Origin: Ampullaceana balthica
Taxonomy: Eukaryota > Mollusca > Gastropoda > Lymnaeidae
Length of the DNA: 64,000 nucleotides
Reading direction: 5' to 3'
Assembly: GCA_944989445.1 (NCBI GenBank)
Contig: CALYLW010000052.1
Span: 1,765,142 to 1,829,141, forward strand
This document shows, piece by piece, positions 1-11,275 of the stretch (position 1 is its first letter; the number at the start of each line of letters is the position of its first letter). A program made the translations under genes and the position numbers. Under the pieces are notes generated by a model, which was not told the DNA's origin, ran no database searches, and saw only the letters and a list, made by a program, of their open reading frames with translations.

Positions 1-23
1 GGACCACACAAAAACTATCATAC

Positions 24-212
24 GGTCCCCACACGTACCTTGTTGTCTGGGGTGCTCACATTGCCTTTTATATGTAGCCCACACGTAACATTATCTGGGG
101 CCCATACGTACCCTGTTATCTGGGGCCCATGCGTACCCTGTTATCTGGGGCCCACAAATACCCTGCTATCTGGGGTCCACACGTACACTGTTATATAGCG
201 CCCAAATATTTC
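24..212. repeat. degenerate tandem repeat, unit about 25-27 bp
   Basis: About seven imperfect copies of a unit built on CCCACACGTACCCTGTTATC followed by TGGGG. The copies in the middle (about 95-160) are closest to each other. It lies upstream of the first recognisable EF-hand exon, so it is probably intronic. Confidence 0.8.
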
Positions 213-418
213 TGGTGGCCTGCCAGCTTCATTAGAGATAAAAAGTAAATAGTAAAATAGAGGCAATAATAGGTTTTATTTGTTTTCTGAATGCTTTTAT
301 TGAATGTTTTCTGAATTTTGTTTAATGTGTTTTCTGGGTACGTTTTCTGAATGTCTTATCTGAACGTGTTATCTATCAACACATCAAGTTTAAATTAGGT
401 AATCAACTTATCTTTCAG

Positions 419-478
419 TTCCTGGACGCCAAGAAAAGGGAAAAGCTCAGCAGAAATGACGTCAGATCAGGCTTTAAT
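419..478 (+). CDS. EF-hand gene, exon (third from the end)
   Basis: Acceptor TTTCAG at 413-418 and donor GTAATG at 479. The 60-nt exon is phase 0 at both ends and encodes FLDAKKREKLSRNDVRSGFN, a charged helix-like stretch expected between EF hands. A longer reading frame continues past the donor to 673, but joining to 878 restores a family-like protein. Confidence 0.6.
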
Positions 479-3400
479 GTAATGTACATTTCTTTTCTAG
501 TTTATATATTATTTACATATTCCATATATTCCATTTTCGTGAAATATTATGCGTTAAAAAATTCATTTGGTTTGCCGCACATTTACGATATTTACCGCGT
601 TCCATTTGAACTGCGTGAGATCTTTTTAAATAATACAATGTGCAATTGCGCTATAGGAATTGGAATTGTATGAACTCTTAGTAAAAGTGCAGTAAATAAT
701 GTACAAATAATCTGATTTATTAACTACTAGCAGAAGGAGAAAAACGAGAAAAAAAATAAATATTTATAATCAGTAAATTCTTTGAAAATAATTTAACTTC
801 ACGGGTGGCGTACATAATTTAAATAACTGTGACCACTTCACTAATTACCTCCCCTACCCCCAACTTTTCTCACCCAGATTCTCATGATTCCGTTCACTGA
901 GCACGCGATTGACGTCATCATGGAAAAAGTGGACACCAATAGAGATGGCTACATTACATTAGAGTAAGCGACCTTGTTTAATGGCGAAATTTTGATAACA
1001 CATTTTTTTGGTACCCGTATTTTCTAGATGTGTTGATATCGCTGATAACAGTAATAATTAAAGGCACTGCCATTGTTGAATTCTTTACTTACATATATCG
1101 GTCTGAGAATTATTTAAAACTAGCAGACCCGTCGTGCGTTGCAACGATCTCAGAAAAAAGTAATACATATAGATAAAAAAGGAATTACTTTAAGGGGCAC
1201 TGGTCCCATCAGTTTAACATGTGAAGTTCGAAAATCTGTTCATTTCAATCAATTTCATAACAAATATATAAATATATTTATCTATATTTCTCAATATCGT
1301 GTAAAATTGAATGGGGAATCCAATATTGAAAGTTTAGTAAAAAAACACATTTAGGGCCCCCAGCCCCGAGGAAATGGACATTAGGGGTTAAGTGCCCTAT
1401 AGTAATTTAATATAGGGTCTTAAGTTTTTATATACCAAGTTTGGTGAAAAAACCAGTTATTTTCTCATTATCTAACACTTAAACTAATTTGTATATAGCT
1501 AATATAAGGAAAAAATACATTAAGGGGCCCTCAGGCCCATTCGGTTCAAGATTACTGTTTTGAAAACATGTTCATTTAAATTCAGTCTCATCATGGATAT
1601 ATTTCTCAAGGTCGTTAAAAACTGAGTGGCAAATAATATCTTTGAGTATACAACAACAACAAACAAAAAAAAATGTGGGGCCCCTTGCCCATTCAATGTA
1701 AGATGTAAATTTCAAAATGCTGTTCATTTTAATTCAGTTTCATCATGGATATATTTCTCATGATCGTTAAAAATAGAATGGCACATAATATCACAACCAT
1801 ATTAAGATAAAGAGACATTTGGGGCCCCCGGCCCTGGACAATTGGACATCAGAAGTGAAGTGCCCTTTTTTAATATGGGCTACCAAGTTTTTATATACAA
1901 AGTTTGGTTAAGATCCAGTCAATTATTCAGTAGATAACGCCTAAACTAATTTGTATATAGCTCATATAAGCAAAAATGGACATTAAGGGCCCCAGGGCCC
2001 ATTTAGTGCAAGATACAAAAGTTAATAACCCTGTTTATTTCAATCAATTTTATAATGGATATATTTATCTGTATTTCTAAAAATCTTTAATCATTAGATG
2101 GGGAATAAATTTGTAAACGTTTATGAAAAAAAACATTTTGGGCCCCCAGCCCCGAAGAAATGGACATTAGGAAATTAGTGCCCTATAGCATTTCAATATC
2201 TGCTACCAAGTTGTTACATACAAAGTTTGATTAGGATCCATCAATTTACGCAATAGCTAAGGCTTAAACTAATTTTGATATAGCTCATATAAGAAAAAAT
2301 TCTCATTATAGGCCCCCAGCGCCCCATGAGTGTTAAATTTTGAAAAAAAAGTAGCCTATTTCCATCCCGGGAGCGTACTCAAAAGTCTCCAAAAGTTTCA
2401 AGGCGATCGGATGAATGGTTTAGTCAGCTATAAAAGACATGCATACATACATACATACATACTTTGATTTTTATATATATAGATTAGCAAAAACAACATT
2501 AAGGGCCCCTGGGCCCAATCGGTGCAAGAAATTAACTTGAAAATACCTGTTCATTTCAATCTGGATTATGATAGATATATTAGTCAATGCTTTTCAAGAT
2601 CGTGTAAATCATAACGGGAATAAAGTATTTAACGTTTAAAAAAAAATAAAGATTTTGGGCCCCCTGCCCCGAAGGAACGGACATTAGGAGTTCAATGCCA
2701 TATGATACTTTAATATAATCTATCAAGTTGTTATGTACCAAGTTTGGTCAAGATCCATTCATTTTCCAAGCAGCTAAGCCCTTACTAATTTTTATATAGC
2801 TCATATAAGAAAAAATTCTCATTATGGGCCCCCGGCGCCCCATGAGTGTTAAATTTTGAAAAAAAGTAGCCTGTTTCCATCCCGGGAGCGTACTCAAAAG
2901 TCTCCAAAAGTTTCATGGCGATCGGATCAATGGTTTAGTCAGCTATAACAGACATGCATACATACATACATACATACATACATATACATACATACATACA
3001 TACATACATACATACATTGATTTTTATATATATATAGATTATCAAAAACAACATTAAGGGCCCCCGGGCCCAATCGGTGCAAGAAATTAACTTTAAAATA
3101 CCTGTTCATTTCAATCTGGATCATGATAGATATATTAGTCAATGCTTTTCAAGATCGTGTAAATCATAACGGGAATAAAGTATTTAACGCTTACAGCAAA
3201 AAAAGAGATTTTGGGCCCCCGGCCCCGAAGGAACGGACATTAGGAGTTCAATGCCATATGATACTTTAATATAATCTATCAAGTTGTTATGTACCAAGTT
3301 TGGTCAAGATCCATTCATTTTCCAAGCAGCTAAGCCCTTACTAATTTTTATATAGCTCATATAAGAAAAAATTCTCATTATGGGCCCCCGGCGCCCCATG

Positions 3401-5268
3401 AGTGTTAAATTTTGAAAAAAAAGTAGCCTGTTTCCATCCCGGGAGCGTACTCAAAAGTCTCCAAAAGTTTCATGGCGATCGGATCAATGGTTTAGTCAGC
3501 TATAACAGACATGCATACATACATACATACATACATACATTGATTTTTTTTATATATATAGATTATCAAAAACAACATTAAGGGCCCCCCGGGCCCAATC
3601 GGTGCAAGAAATTAACTTTAAAATACCCGTTCATTTCAATCTGGATCATGATAGATATATTAGTCAATGCTTTTCAAGATCGTGTAAATCATAACGGGAA
3701 TAAAGTATTTAACGCTTACAGCAAAAAAAGAGATTTTGGGCGCCCGGCCCCGAAGGAACGGACATTAGGAGTTCAATGCCATATGATACTTTAATATAAT
3801 CTATCAAGTTGTTATGTACCAAGTTTGGTCAAGATCCATTCATTTTCCAAGCAGCTAAGCCCTTACTAATTTTTATATAGCTCATATAAGAAAAAATTCT
3901 CATTATGGGCCCCCGGCGCCCCATGAGTGTTAAATTTTGAAAAAAAGTAGCCTGTTTCCATCCCGGGAGCGTACTCAAAAGTCTCCAAAAGTTTCATGGC
4001 GATCGGATCAATGGTTTAGTCAGCTATAACAGACATGCATACATACATACATACATACATACATACATACATACATACATACATACATACATACATACAT
4101 ACATACATACATTGATTTTTATATATATATAGATTATCAAAAACAACATTAAGGGCCCCCGGGCCCAATCGGTGCAAGAAATTAACTTTAAAATACCTGT
4201 TCATTTCAATCTGGATCATGATAGATATATTAGTCAATGCTTTTCAAGATCGTGTAAATCATAACGGGAATAAAGTATTTAACGCTTACAGCAAAAAAAG
4301 AGATTTTGGGCCCCCGGCCCCGAAGGAACGGACATTAGGAGTTCAATGCCATATGATACTTTAATATAATCTATCAAGTTGTTATGTACCAAGTTTGGTC
4401 AAGATCCATTCATTTTCCAAGCAGCTAAGCCCTTACTAATTTTTATATAGCTCATATAAGAAAAAATTCTCATTATGGGCCCCCGGCGCCCCATGAGTGT
4501 TAAATTTTGAAAAAAAAGTAGCCTGTTTCCATCCCGGGAGCGTACTCAAAAGTCTCCAAAAGTTTCATGGCGATCGGATCAATGGTTTAGTCAGCTATAA
4601 CAGACATGCATACATACATACATACATACATACATACATTGATTTTTATATATATAGATGTTACGCTTATTATTAGCAAGGATCTTTAAGAAGTCTTTGC
4701 GTGAATGGAGATACGTATAAGAAAATATTGATACTTATTAGTAAACGTTGATATGTTTTCGAAAATGAAACGCATGAAAATGAGAAATAGCTATTAGGCA
4801 AAGATGACATAGCTACTGAGATGTTCAAATCTATTTACAAAATGTTTACACTATGAGAAAATGTTGATATTATGAGAACGTGTTGATATTATGGCAAAAC
4901 TTTGATAGTATGACTAAATGCTGATATTATGACAAAATGTTGATAGAATGACAAAAGGTTGATATTATGACAAAATGTTGATATTATTATAAGATGTTGA
5001 TATTATGACAAAGTGTTGATATTATGATAAAATTTTGATATTATTTAACAAATGTTGATGTTCATGAGAATACGCTGGTCTTTGTTCCAGCGAAATGACC
5101 AAGTCGTATCGAGAAAACGACCGTGCGGTCAAACTGCGCAGAATCCGGGCCAACAAACGCAAGAAGAAAGACAACGGACTTGAGGACCTGTGGAAGATAC
5201 TCAAGGAAATCATCGTCAAGCGAAAAACAGAAAACGACAAGAGAGCTGGAGCAAACAACAAAAAATGA
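419..5268 (+). CDS. EF-hand calcium-binding protein, 3' part of gene (last three exons)
   Basis: Three exons join in phase: 419-478, 878-963 and 5091-5268. The spliced 3' part encodes about 107 residues. Exon 2 ends two bases into a codon, and exon 3 completes it to give the loop DTNRDGYITLDE. This is a canonical 12-residue EF-hand loop with D1, N3, D5, G6, I8 and E12, which strongly supports the 4.1 kb splice. The C-terminus encoded by exon 3 is very basic (RRIRANKRKKK, then a Lys-rich end) and stops with TGA at 5266-5268. The gene starts upstream of the window, so the N-terminus, any signal peptide and any other EF hands are not visible. The loop implies calcium binding; the biological role is not recognised. 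An alternative last exon may lie at 7706-7846. Confidence 0.72.
878..963 (+). CDS. EF-hand gene, exon carrying the loop (second from the end)
   Basis: Acceptor CACCCAG ends at 877 and donor GTAAGC begins at 964. Residues begin ILMIPFTEHAIDVIMEKV, the incoming helix, and run into DTNRDGYITL, the first ten loop positions. The exon is phase 0 in and phase 2 out. Confidence 0.78.
1119..2484 (+). repeat. interspersed repeat with internal subrepeats and a (CATA)n/TATATATAGAT 3' end
   Basis: It starts near ACTAGCAGACCCGTCGTGCG and ends in a CATACATA microsatellite plus GATTTTTATATATATAGAT. Inside, two GGGCCCC-centred blocks alternate every 150-300 bp (near 1355, 1523, 1680, 1822, 1990, 2140, 2313), so the body is itself an old tandem array. 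It lies in an EF-hand gene intron. I cannot name the family. The head and tail design resembles nonautonomous elements with internal microsatellites. Confidence 0.7.
2485..4659 (+). repeat. tandem array of four roughly 540-bp units
   Basis: Units are 2485-3039, 3040-3563, 3564-4134 and 4135-4659. Each ends with (CATA)n followed by GATTTTTATATATATAGAT, and each is the 3' portion of the element at 1119-2484. Units 2-4 are nearly identical except for microsatellite length, so amplification is recent. Unit 1 is more diverged. Short reading frames rich in Cys-Met-Tyr on the minus strand are translations of the CATA tract and are not genes. Confidence 0.88.
4852..5058 (+). repeat. 19-bp tandem repeat before the terminal EF-hand exon
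   Basis: About eleven degenerate copies of GTTGATATTATGACAAAAT. The array stops about 30 bp before the acceptor of the exon at 5091. Confidence 0.85.
5091..5268 (+). CDS. EF-hand gene, terminal exon
   Basis: Acceptor TTTGTTCCAG ends at 5090. The first base completes an Asp codon and is followed by the Glu at loop position 12. The rest is a Lys/Arg-rich tail ending ENDKRAGANNKK then TGA. It lies just after a 19-bp tandem repeat. No AATAAA is obvious in the next few hundred bases. Confidence 0.72.
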
Positions 5269-5689
5269 CATTACACGACTGATAACTGATAACTGCTAAC
5301 TGATAACTGATAACACACAGCAGTTAACACCTCATATATATTATATTTATGAAGGATTTTTAACGATGAACATTAATAGCTAAATAATTATGTTTGGAAA
5401 TTTAAACATCGATCATTGTTTAAATAGCAAATACCATAGCAATTTTGTGCAATCCGAGGTTAGTCAAACAGATTTCATAGCATTGTCATGCAATTCCAGA
5501 TAAGTCAGAGAAGTCAAAGCAAATATTATTAATATGCCATCAAACATTCGTCACGATGTGTAACTGGTAATTATATGACTTGATGAACTTGATGTGGGGA
5601 CTAAAATTGTTTACGTCCAACCGTCCATCCATGCTTCATACGATGGTTAAGAAAAAACATCTTCCTGAAGTTTTGTTATTGACAGTTGA
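5269..5689. other. non-coding stretch after the EF-hand stop codon
   Basis: Contains a short run of TAACTGATAACTGA copies (about 5276-5318) and otherwise AT-rich unique sequence. I see no gene or RNA here; it may be 3' UTR. Confidence 0.5.
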
Positions 5690-7213
5690 CAGGTCTCCTA
5701 AGCCATGTTCAGTTTACAGCATTCCTATAAGGCCATCTTCGGTTGACAGTATTTTTTAGCCATGTTCAGCTGACAGCATTCCAGGCCATCTGCAGTTGAC
5801 AGTATTCCTTGGCCATCTTCAGCTGACAGCATTCCTTGGCCATCAATTGACAGTATTCCTTGGCCATCTTCAGCTGACAGCATTCATTGGCCATCCATTG
5901 ACAGTATTCCTTGGCCATCTTCTATTGACATCATTCCTTGGCCATCAATTGACACTATTCCTTGGCCATCTTCAGCTGACAGCATTCCTTGGCCATCAAT
6001 TGACAGTATTCCTTGGCCATCACCAGCTGACAGCATTCCTTGGCCATCAATTGACAGTATTCCTTGCCCATCTTCAGCTGACAGCATTCCTTGGCCATCA
6101 ATTGACAGTATTCCTTGGCCATCTTCAGCTGACAGCATTCCTTGGCCATCAATTGACAGTATTCCTTGGCCATCTTCTATTGACAGCATTCCTTGGCCAT
6201 CAATTGACACTATTCCTTGGCCATCTTCAGCTGACAGCATTCCTTGGCCATCAATTGACAGTATTCCTTGGCCATCTTCAGCTGACATCATTCCTTGGCC
6301 ATCAATTGACAGTATTCCTTGGCCATCTTCAGCTGACAGCATTCATTGGCCATCCATTGACAGTATTCCTTGGCCATCTTCTATTGACAGCATTCCTTGG
6401 CCATCAATTGACACTATTCCTTGGCCATCTTCAGCTGACAGCATTCCTTGGCCATCAATTGACAGTATTCATTGGCCATCTTCAGCTGACAGCATTCCTT
6501 GGCCATCAATTGACAGTATTCCTTGCCCATCTTCAGCTGACAGCATTCCTTGGCCATCAATTGACAGTATTCCTTGGCCATCTTCAGCTGACAGCATTCC
6601 TTGGCCATCAATTGACAGTATTCCTTGGCCATCTTCAGCTGACAGCATTCATTGGCCATCAATTGACAGTATTCCTTGGCCATCTTCTATTGACAGCATT
6701 CCTTGGCCATCAATTGGCACTATTCCTTGGCCATCTTCAGCTGACAGCATTCCTTGGCCATCAATTGACAGTATTCCTTGGCCATCTTCAGCTGACAGCA
6801 TTCCTTGGCCATCAATTGACAGTATTCCTTGCCCATCTTCAGCTGACAGCATTCCTTGGCCATCAATTGACAGTATTCCTTGGCCATCTTCAGCTGACAG
6901 CATTCCTTGGCCATCAATTGACAGTATTCCTTGGCCATCTTCAGCTGACAGCATTCTTTGGCCATCAATTGACAGTATTCCTTGGCCATCTTCAGCTGAC
7001 AGCATTCCTTGGCCATCAATTGACAGTATTCCTTGGCCATCTTCAGCTGACAGCATTCCTTGGCCATCAATTGACAGTATTCCTTGGCCATCTTCAGCTG
7101 ACAGCATTCTTTGGCCATCAATTGACAGTATTCCTTGGCCATCTTCAGCTGACAGCATTCCTTGGCCATCAATTGACAGTATTCCTGGGCCATCTTCAGC
7201 TGACAGCATTCCT
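5690..7213 (+). repeat. 51-bp dimeric minisatellite
   Basis: About 29 copies of a 51-bp unit made of a 27-mer (TTCAGCTGACAGCATTCCTT...) and a related 24-mer (AATTGACAGTATTCCTTGG...). Because 51 is divisible by three and the unit has few stops, reading frames stay open for 487 codons on the plus strand (17-residue period around FLGHLQLTA) and up to 190 codons on the minus strand. Degenerate copies at the left edge show an older array that was homogenised. I do not treat any of these frames as a gene. Confidence 0.93.
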
Positions 7214-7329
7214 AGGGGCACCAGCTTTTATTGCCTATGATATTGTATGTGTTTTGTGAGAGTGTGGGGTGAAGAGTAATTTTACGTTGAAGTTTACATA
7301 TAATTTAGATGACCTCGTTTGGAAAACTG

Positions 7330-7640
7330 AAATACACGATACTCAAGCTAATTGTGTGATGAGAGCAATAATTTAAAGCGTTATCAATAGACTAACACAC
7401 AAGTAGACGTTTTGGCCAATGCCTTCATCGCTACAAATAACTTACACAAGTAATAAAATTAAATTTACATTATATAATACGTACTATATCATGGAAAAAT
7501 AATAATTAAGTAAATATAATTATTTTTTTTAAAGTTGAAACGAAGAAAGTTTGGCACAATTAGTTAACAAAACACATGCAATAACAAGAGGAAAGAAGTA
7601 TCAAATGTTACGGTTAAAACCACAACTGGAAAGAATATTC
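7330..7640 (-). mobile_element. interspersed repeat fragment with a hammerhead-like motif
   Basis: Related to 44885-45180 and, in part, to 40805-40868. Read on the minus strand, 7408-7435 gives CGATGAAGGCATTGGCCA followed by AAACGTC. This resembles the conserved core (CTGATGA, stem II, GAAAC) of hammerhead ribozymes found at Penelope-like element termini, with two core substitutions. Assignment to Penelope-like elements is inference; no reverse transcriptase is present here. Confidence 0.45.
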
Positions 7641-7705
7641 CTCATTTAGGTAAAATTGTTAAGATGGTTTAATATAAAAATACAAATTCAACTGCTGCCT
7701 TGCAG

Positions 7706-7846
7706 ATGGTCTTGGCTGACCAAAGGCTATGGAAGCACATCCAGAAAAAACAGCAGGCTGAAGTCGGAGACCACGGGCCAATTGGCGAAAACTCGTCGGC
7801 ACGCAAAACTCAAATTGAGAACGAAGAAAAAGAAGAAGAAGTTTAA
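7706..7846 (+). CDS. possible terminal exon, acidic C-terminus (unassigned)
   Basis: A good acceptor (CTGCTGCCTTGCAG, ending 7705) is followed by 46 codons beginning MVLADQRLWKHIQKKQQAE and ending ENEEKEEEV, then TAA at 7844-7846. A poly(A) signal lies 400 bp downstream. It could be an alternative last exon of the EF-hand gene or the end of a transcript whose other exons I cannot find. Protein family is not recognised. No phase-matched donor in exon 5091-5268 is convincing. Confidence 0.4.
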   Translation: MVLADQRLWKHIQKKQQAEVGDHGPIGENSSARKTQIENEEKEEEV

Positions 7847-7850
7847 TATG

Positions 7851-9236
7851 ATATACATACTTGGTGTTTTTATAAATATAATTTCCATGCATATCCTATC
7901 ATGGGTTTTGCTCGCTTAAAAAATGCCAGTAATTGCAATCTGATATTTGGAAAAGTGGGACACTAAGGAAACTGCTAATATTCAGTGATGAAACTGAAAT
8001 AATCTGTTGTATGGTATCTTAGCGTAACCAATTCTGCACACATTAAGATAAAGATGTTTCGCGTGTATGAAAGTGAAAAAAATTAAAACTTTTAAGAATC
8101 TAGATAAACTAATGAATATTTAACAAATATTACAGTAATGCAATTATATTTCTGTGATTTATAAATTATTATATTATGTCTTAATTTATTCGTTAAAATG
8201 TTTTGTGTTTTTCATTGTTCATTGACGATGTTTTGACCTTATGAAATAAAAGGTTAAGCTTTAAAGCTAATATTAATATTTCATTTCCTTCTATGTTCGG
8301 AACAACAATGTGTGTTACATGTAAGGAAACACTGGTGTGCTTGATGTCAACTGGTGTGTCTGGTGTCTACTGGTTTATACTGGTGTGCCTGGGGTCAACA
8401 CGTCTATAACATGTGGACAGTTACATCATGAACAAAGGCATTATTTGTCTCTTAGTTGTATCGAAATATATTTGACTCGAAGTTTGAAACGATTCGAAGG
8501 CATGCATTATCGTTATATAATTGTTATTATAATGGTTATTCTCATGTTGTTTTGTGTAAAGTTTGACTAAATTTAAAAACTAAGAAGCTGACCATTAAAC
8601 AGGTCAACAATTTTAATCAGAGTTTTGCCAGCACCCTCACTTTTCTTTTTGTTTTTTCTGTAATAAATGTGTTTTTTCATGTTACAACAACTTTTTAAAA
8701 ATACAAAATGTGTACTGCTTTATAGTGTTTGTGTGTCTGAGAGAGAGGGGTAGAGAAAGAAAGAGTGTGTGTAAGGGAGAGAGAGAGAGTCAGATGTTAT
8801 TGGTTTTTAAAACTTAAATTGTTATTTATAATATATTAAAATAAAAATTGGAATCGATTAAAGAAGAATTTTTAAAACCTGAGGTTACAAACTGACAAAT
8901 CCATAAGGAATGCGTCACTGTTGGCAAAGTATGAGATTTTGTCTAAAGTTCAAATGCACAATAAACATTTCATTTCCTACTTTCAACAACAACAAGTTTT
9001 GCCACGAGGACTGAGTGAGGGTGTGCTCCAAATCGGACATCAGGTCATAATTCAATTTCAATTTATTAGCGTTTCAGTCTATGAATGTTGGTTTCCAGGT
9101 TTGTTCCGGCAACCCATTCCATGACCAAATTCCAGAAGGGAAGAAGAAGGATTTGTATGTGTTTATTATTGCAAACGTAACAAGGCAGTGTTTTTATCCC
9201 TATGTCTATCTCAATGATGTATTATATATATATATG
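7851..9236. other. AT-rich non-coding region
   Basis: No gene seen. Contains a GA-rich microsatellite at about 8736-8791 and a short (TA)n run at 9221-9235 immediately before the element at 9237. Confidence 0.5.
8245..8250 (+). terminator. candidate poly(A) signal AATAAA
   Basis: AATAAA within TTATGAAATAAAAGG, about 400 nt after the stop at 7846. It would serve a transcript ending with the exon at 7706-7846. Confidence 0.4.
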
Positions 9237-10148
9237 AGGGCTGTTAACGATTAATTCAAACTTAATCGTTAAATTTTGACAAATTAACGATTAATTAATA
9301 GTTAATTTCGATTAAAGACAAGAATTAAAATGTATGATGTCATAAGTAACACATATTAAACGTTCTTGTTTAGAAAATCTAAATAACACTGGAATGTCTC
9401 CTTTATATGTCATCTTTTAACCAACTACGCAAAAAACAAGTGTGTTGACATTATTAGCTGTCGTCATTTTCTGTCTCTGAATGAAACTCCATTACTGCCA
9501 TTAGCTTAATACGTTTTTCATTTGGTTTGATAAGTAGGCGAAGTGTTAGAACAATGGTAGTATGTGTTTAGTGTAGGCCTGCATTGTAATATCGTAACGC
9601 GTGAATCCGTGTAAAACGTCATAAAATAAATAGTAAGATATCGAATATTTAAGTGGAACTTCGATTTAAAGTAGGCCTATATGTAGCGTGTTTTGACGTG
9701 ACGTCACAATTCTTAAACTCCCCCCTCCCCCACGTCACAGGGACCGTCCATAAAGTACGTCATGCTATTTTTTTTTACCATTTTAAACCCCCCTTCCCCC
9801 CTGTCACAAACTGTCACAAATCTTGGACCCCCCCCCTAAAGTACGTCACACTTTCCAACAAAATTTTAGTTTTTTTTAACAAAATAATTAAAATTTAATA
9901 TAAAACAGCGTGACATCACACATGGCGGGACCCCCCCCGGTCACAAACTGTCACAGTTTCTTACACCCCCTCCCCCCCTCTGGAGCGTGACGTACTTTAT
10001 GGACGGCCCCACACATCGTCACAAATGGGGGACCCCCTTCTCCCTAGGTACGTGACGTCATTTATTGGCCTCTTAATGGCTAAAAAATAATTAAATCGTT
10101 GAAATTTTTAAAATATTTTAGTAATTAATCGTTAATTTCCGCAGCCCT
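9237..10148. mobile_element. nonautonomous hAT-like element (TIR AGGGCTG...TTAACGATTAATT)
   Basis: Left end reads AGGGCTGTTAACGATTAATT. The right end is its imperfect inverse, AATTAATCGTTAATTTCCGC then AGCCCT. Such AGGGCTG/ACGATTAAT termini are common in hAT elements. No transposase frame is present. The target duplication cannot be read because the left flank is (TA)n. A second TIR element (9740-10010) is nested inside. Confidence 0.62.
9740..10010. mobile_element. nested 271-bp MITE with 23-bp TIRs
   Basis: Left TIR GGGACCGTCCATAAAGTACG then TCA, right TIR its reverse complement with one mismatch (9988-10010). The interior is C-rich, with repeated GTCACAAACTGTCACA and further copies of the AAGTACGTCAC motif in both directions. 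No coding capacity. Superfamily not assigned. Confidence 0.72.
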
Positions 10149-10149
10149 A

Positions 10150-11171
10150 ATATTCATATTTATTTTTGAAACAAAATAATGTTTACCAAGTAAATGAGAA
10201 CAATTAAATTCTTTCACTTAGAAATGACGATCCTATACTATACTATACTATATTGTTCATGGAACTCTTTTGTATTAGAAATCATGGCACAGTGGAACTC
10301 TTATGGCTAAGAATACTCTTTGTGTTTCGTCATCATCAGCAACGATCGATAAACCGATGCCGAACCTAGAGAATTTATACTTAATCAGTATTAAAATGAG
10401 GAATATTTAAAATCTATCAGTAAGTTAAACGAACACTTAGTAGCCTGAAATATTAAAAACATTCTAATCAATTTAAAACTTTAAAAATTCCAAGTCTATT
10501 TTTATTTCATTGGCTACACTGCACTGACCTGAACTCGCTAAAAATGAAATCTACTGAATTAACTGAACTGGATTTGGGATTTCTAATTGAAATTGACTAT
10601 GTCTCTGTCAAATTTACTGTTACATATAGTTATAGGCTTACATATCTAATACTAATACTTTATTAAATGCGGATGTACCCGGCTTGTTAAGCCTAAGTTA
10701 GTTTCTAAGTCTAAATTTACTGTTACTTCACTTTCACTTTTGACTTTCAGTTTTAGTTTTAGAATCTTACAAGTTAAGGACCTACATTGAATAAGTTGTT
10801 TAAGTTAAAGGATTAACTTTTTTAAAGAGAAAAGGGTTTACTTGATTACTCATTGTTTTAATGAAGAATAACTGTAATTTTAAGATAATGAGTCTTTGAT
10901 TAATTACTAAACTCATTGCATGTACAAAAATGTTGATAACATTTAATATTAATCATAAAAAATAGCAAAATTGATCTCTGCTAAAAGGATATTGTCCAAC
11001 TTTTTATTAATAGTATAGAGATTCTAAATTTTTTTTAAGTAAATGCAAATTAAATTTTAATTTGAAGAAAGATAATACTGTTACAGTTGTAGCCCATACA
11101 TAAAAAAACGAATTATTCCCCTGTTTAAACTAAACTGCCTTTATGACTTTATGACATTTTATTTTCCCCAG
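10150..11171. other. AT-rich region upstream of the CRAL-TRIO gene
   Basis: No exon found. Any promoter or 5' exon of the CRAL-TRIO gene should lie here or within the preceding element, but no convincing TATA box or initiator is visible. Confidence 0.4.
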
Positions 11172-11275
11172 TGTTTAACTCCATGCTTGGTAGACTGACG
11201 GGGAATGTTAAGACTGCAGATCAGAAGGCAGCAGAATTTGAAGCAAACTTTGCTGAATTAAAGCAAAAATGTCAG
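11172..11275 (+). CDS. CRAL-TRIO gene exon 1 (first coding exon found)
   Basis: Acceptor TTTTCCCCAG ends at 11171 and donor GTAATA starts at 11276. ATG at 11183 begins MLGRLTGNVKTADQKAAEFE. The exon ends on a complete codon. The strong acceptor shows that at least one upstream exon exists, coding or untranslated. Confidence 0.8.

Noticed and set aside
482..673. Read-through of the EF-hand exon into a hydrophobic 63-codon frame
   Set aside because: The GTAATG donor at 479 joined to 878 gives a continuous EF-hand helix; the hydrophobic frame is AT-rich intron.
5796..7259. 487-codon open frame with 17-residue repeats
   Set aside because: It is a translation of the 51-bp minisatellite. Overlapping frames on the other strand are equally open, and there is no splice or family support.
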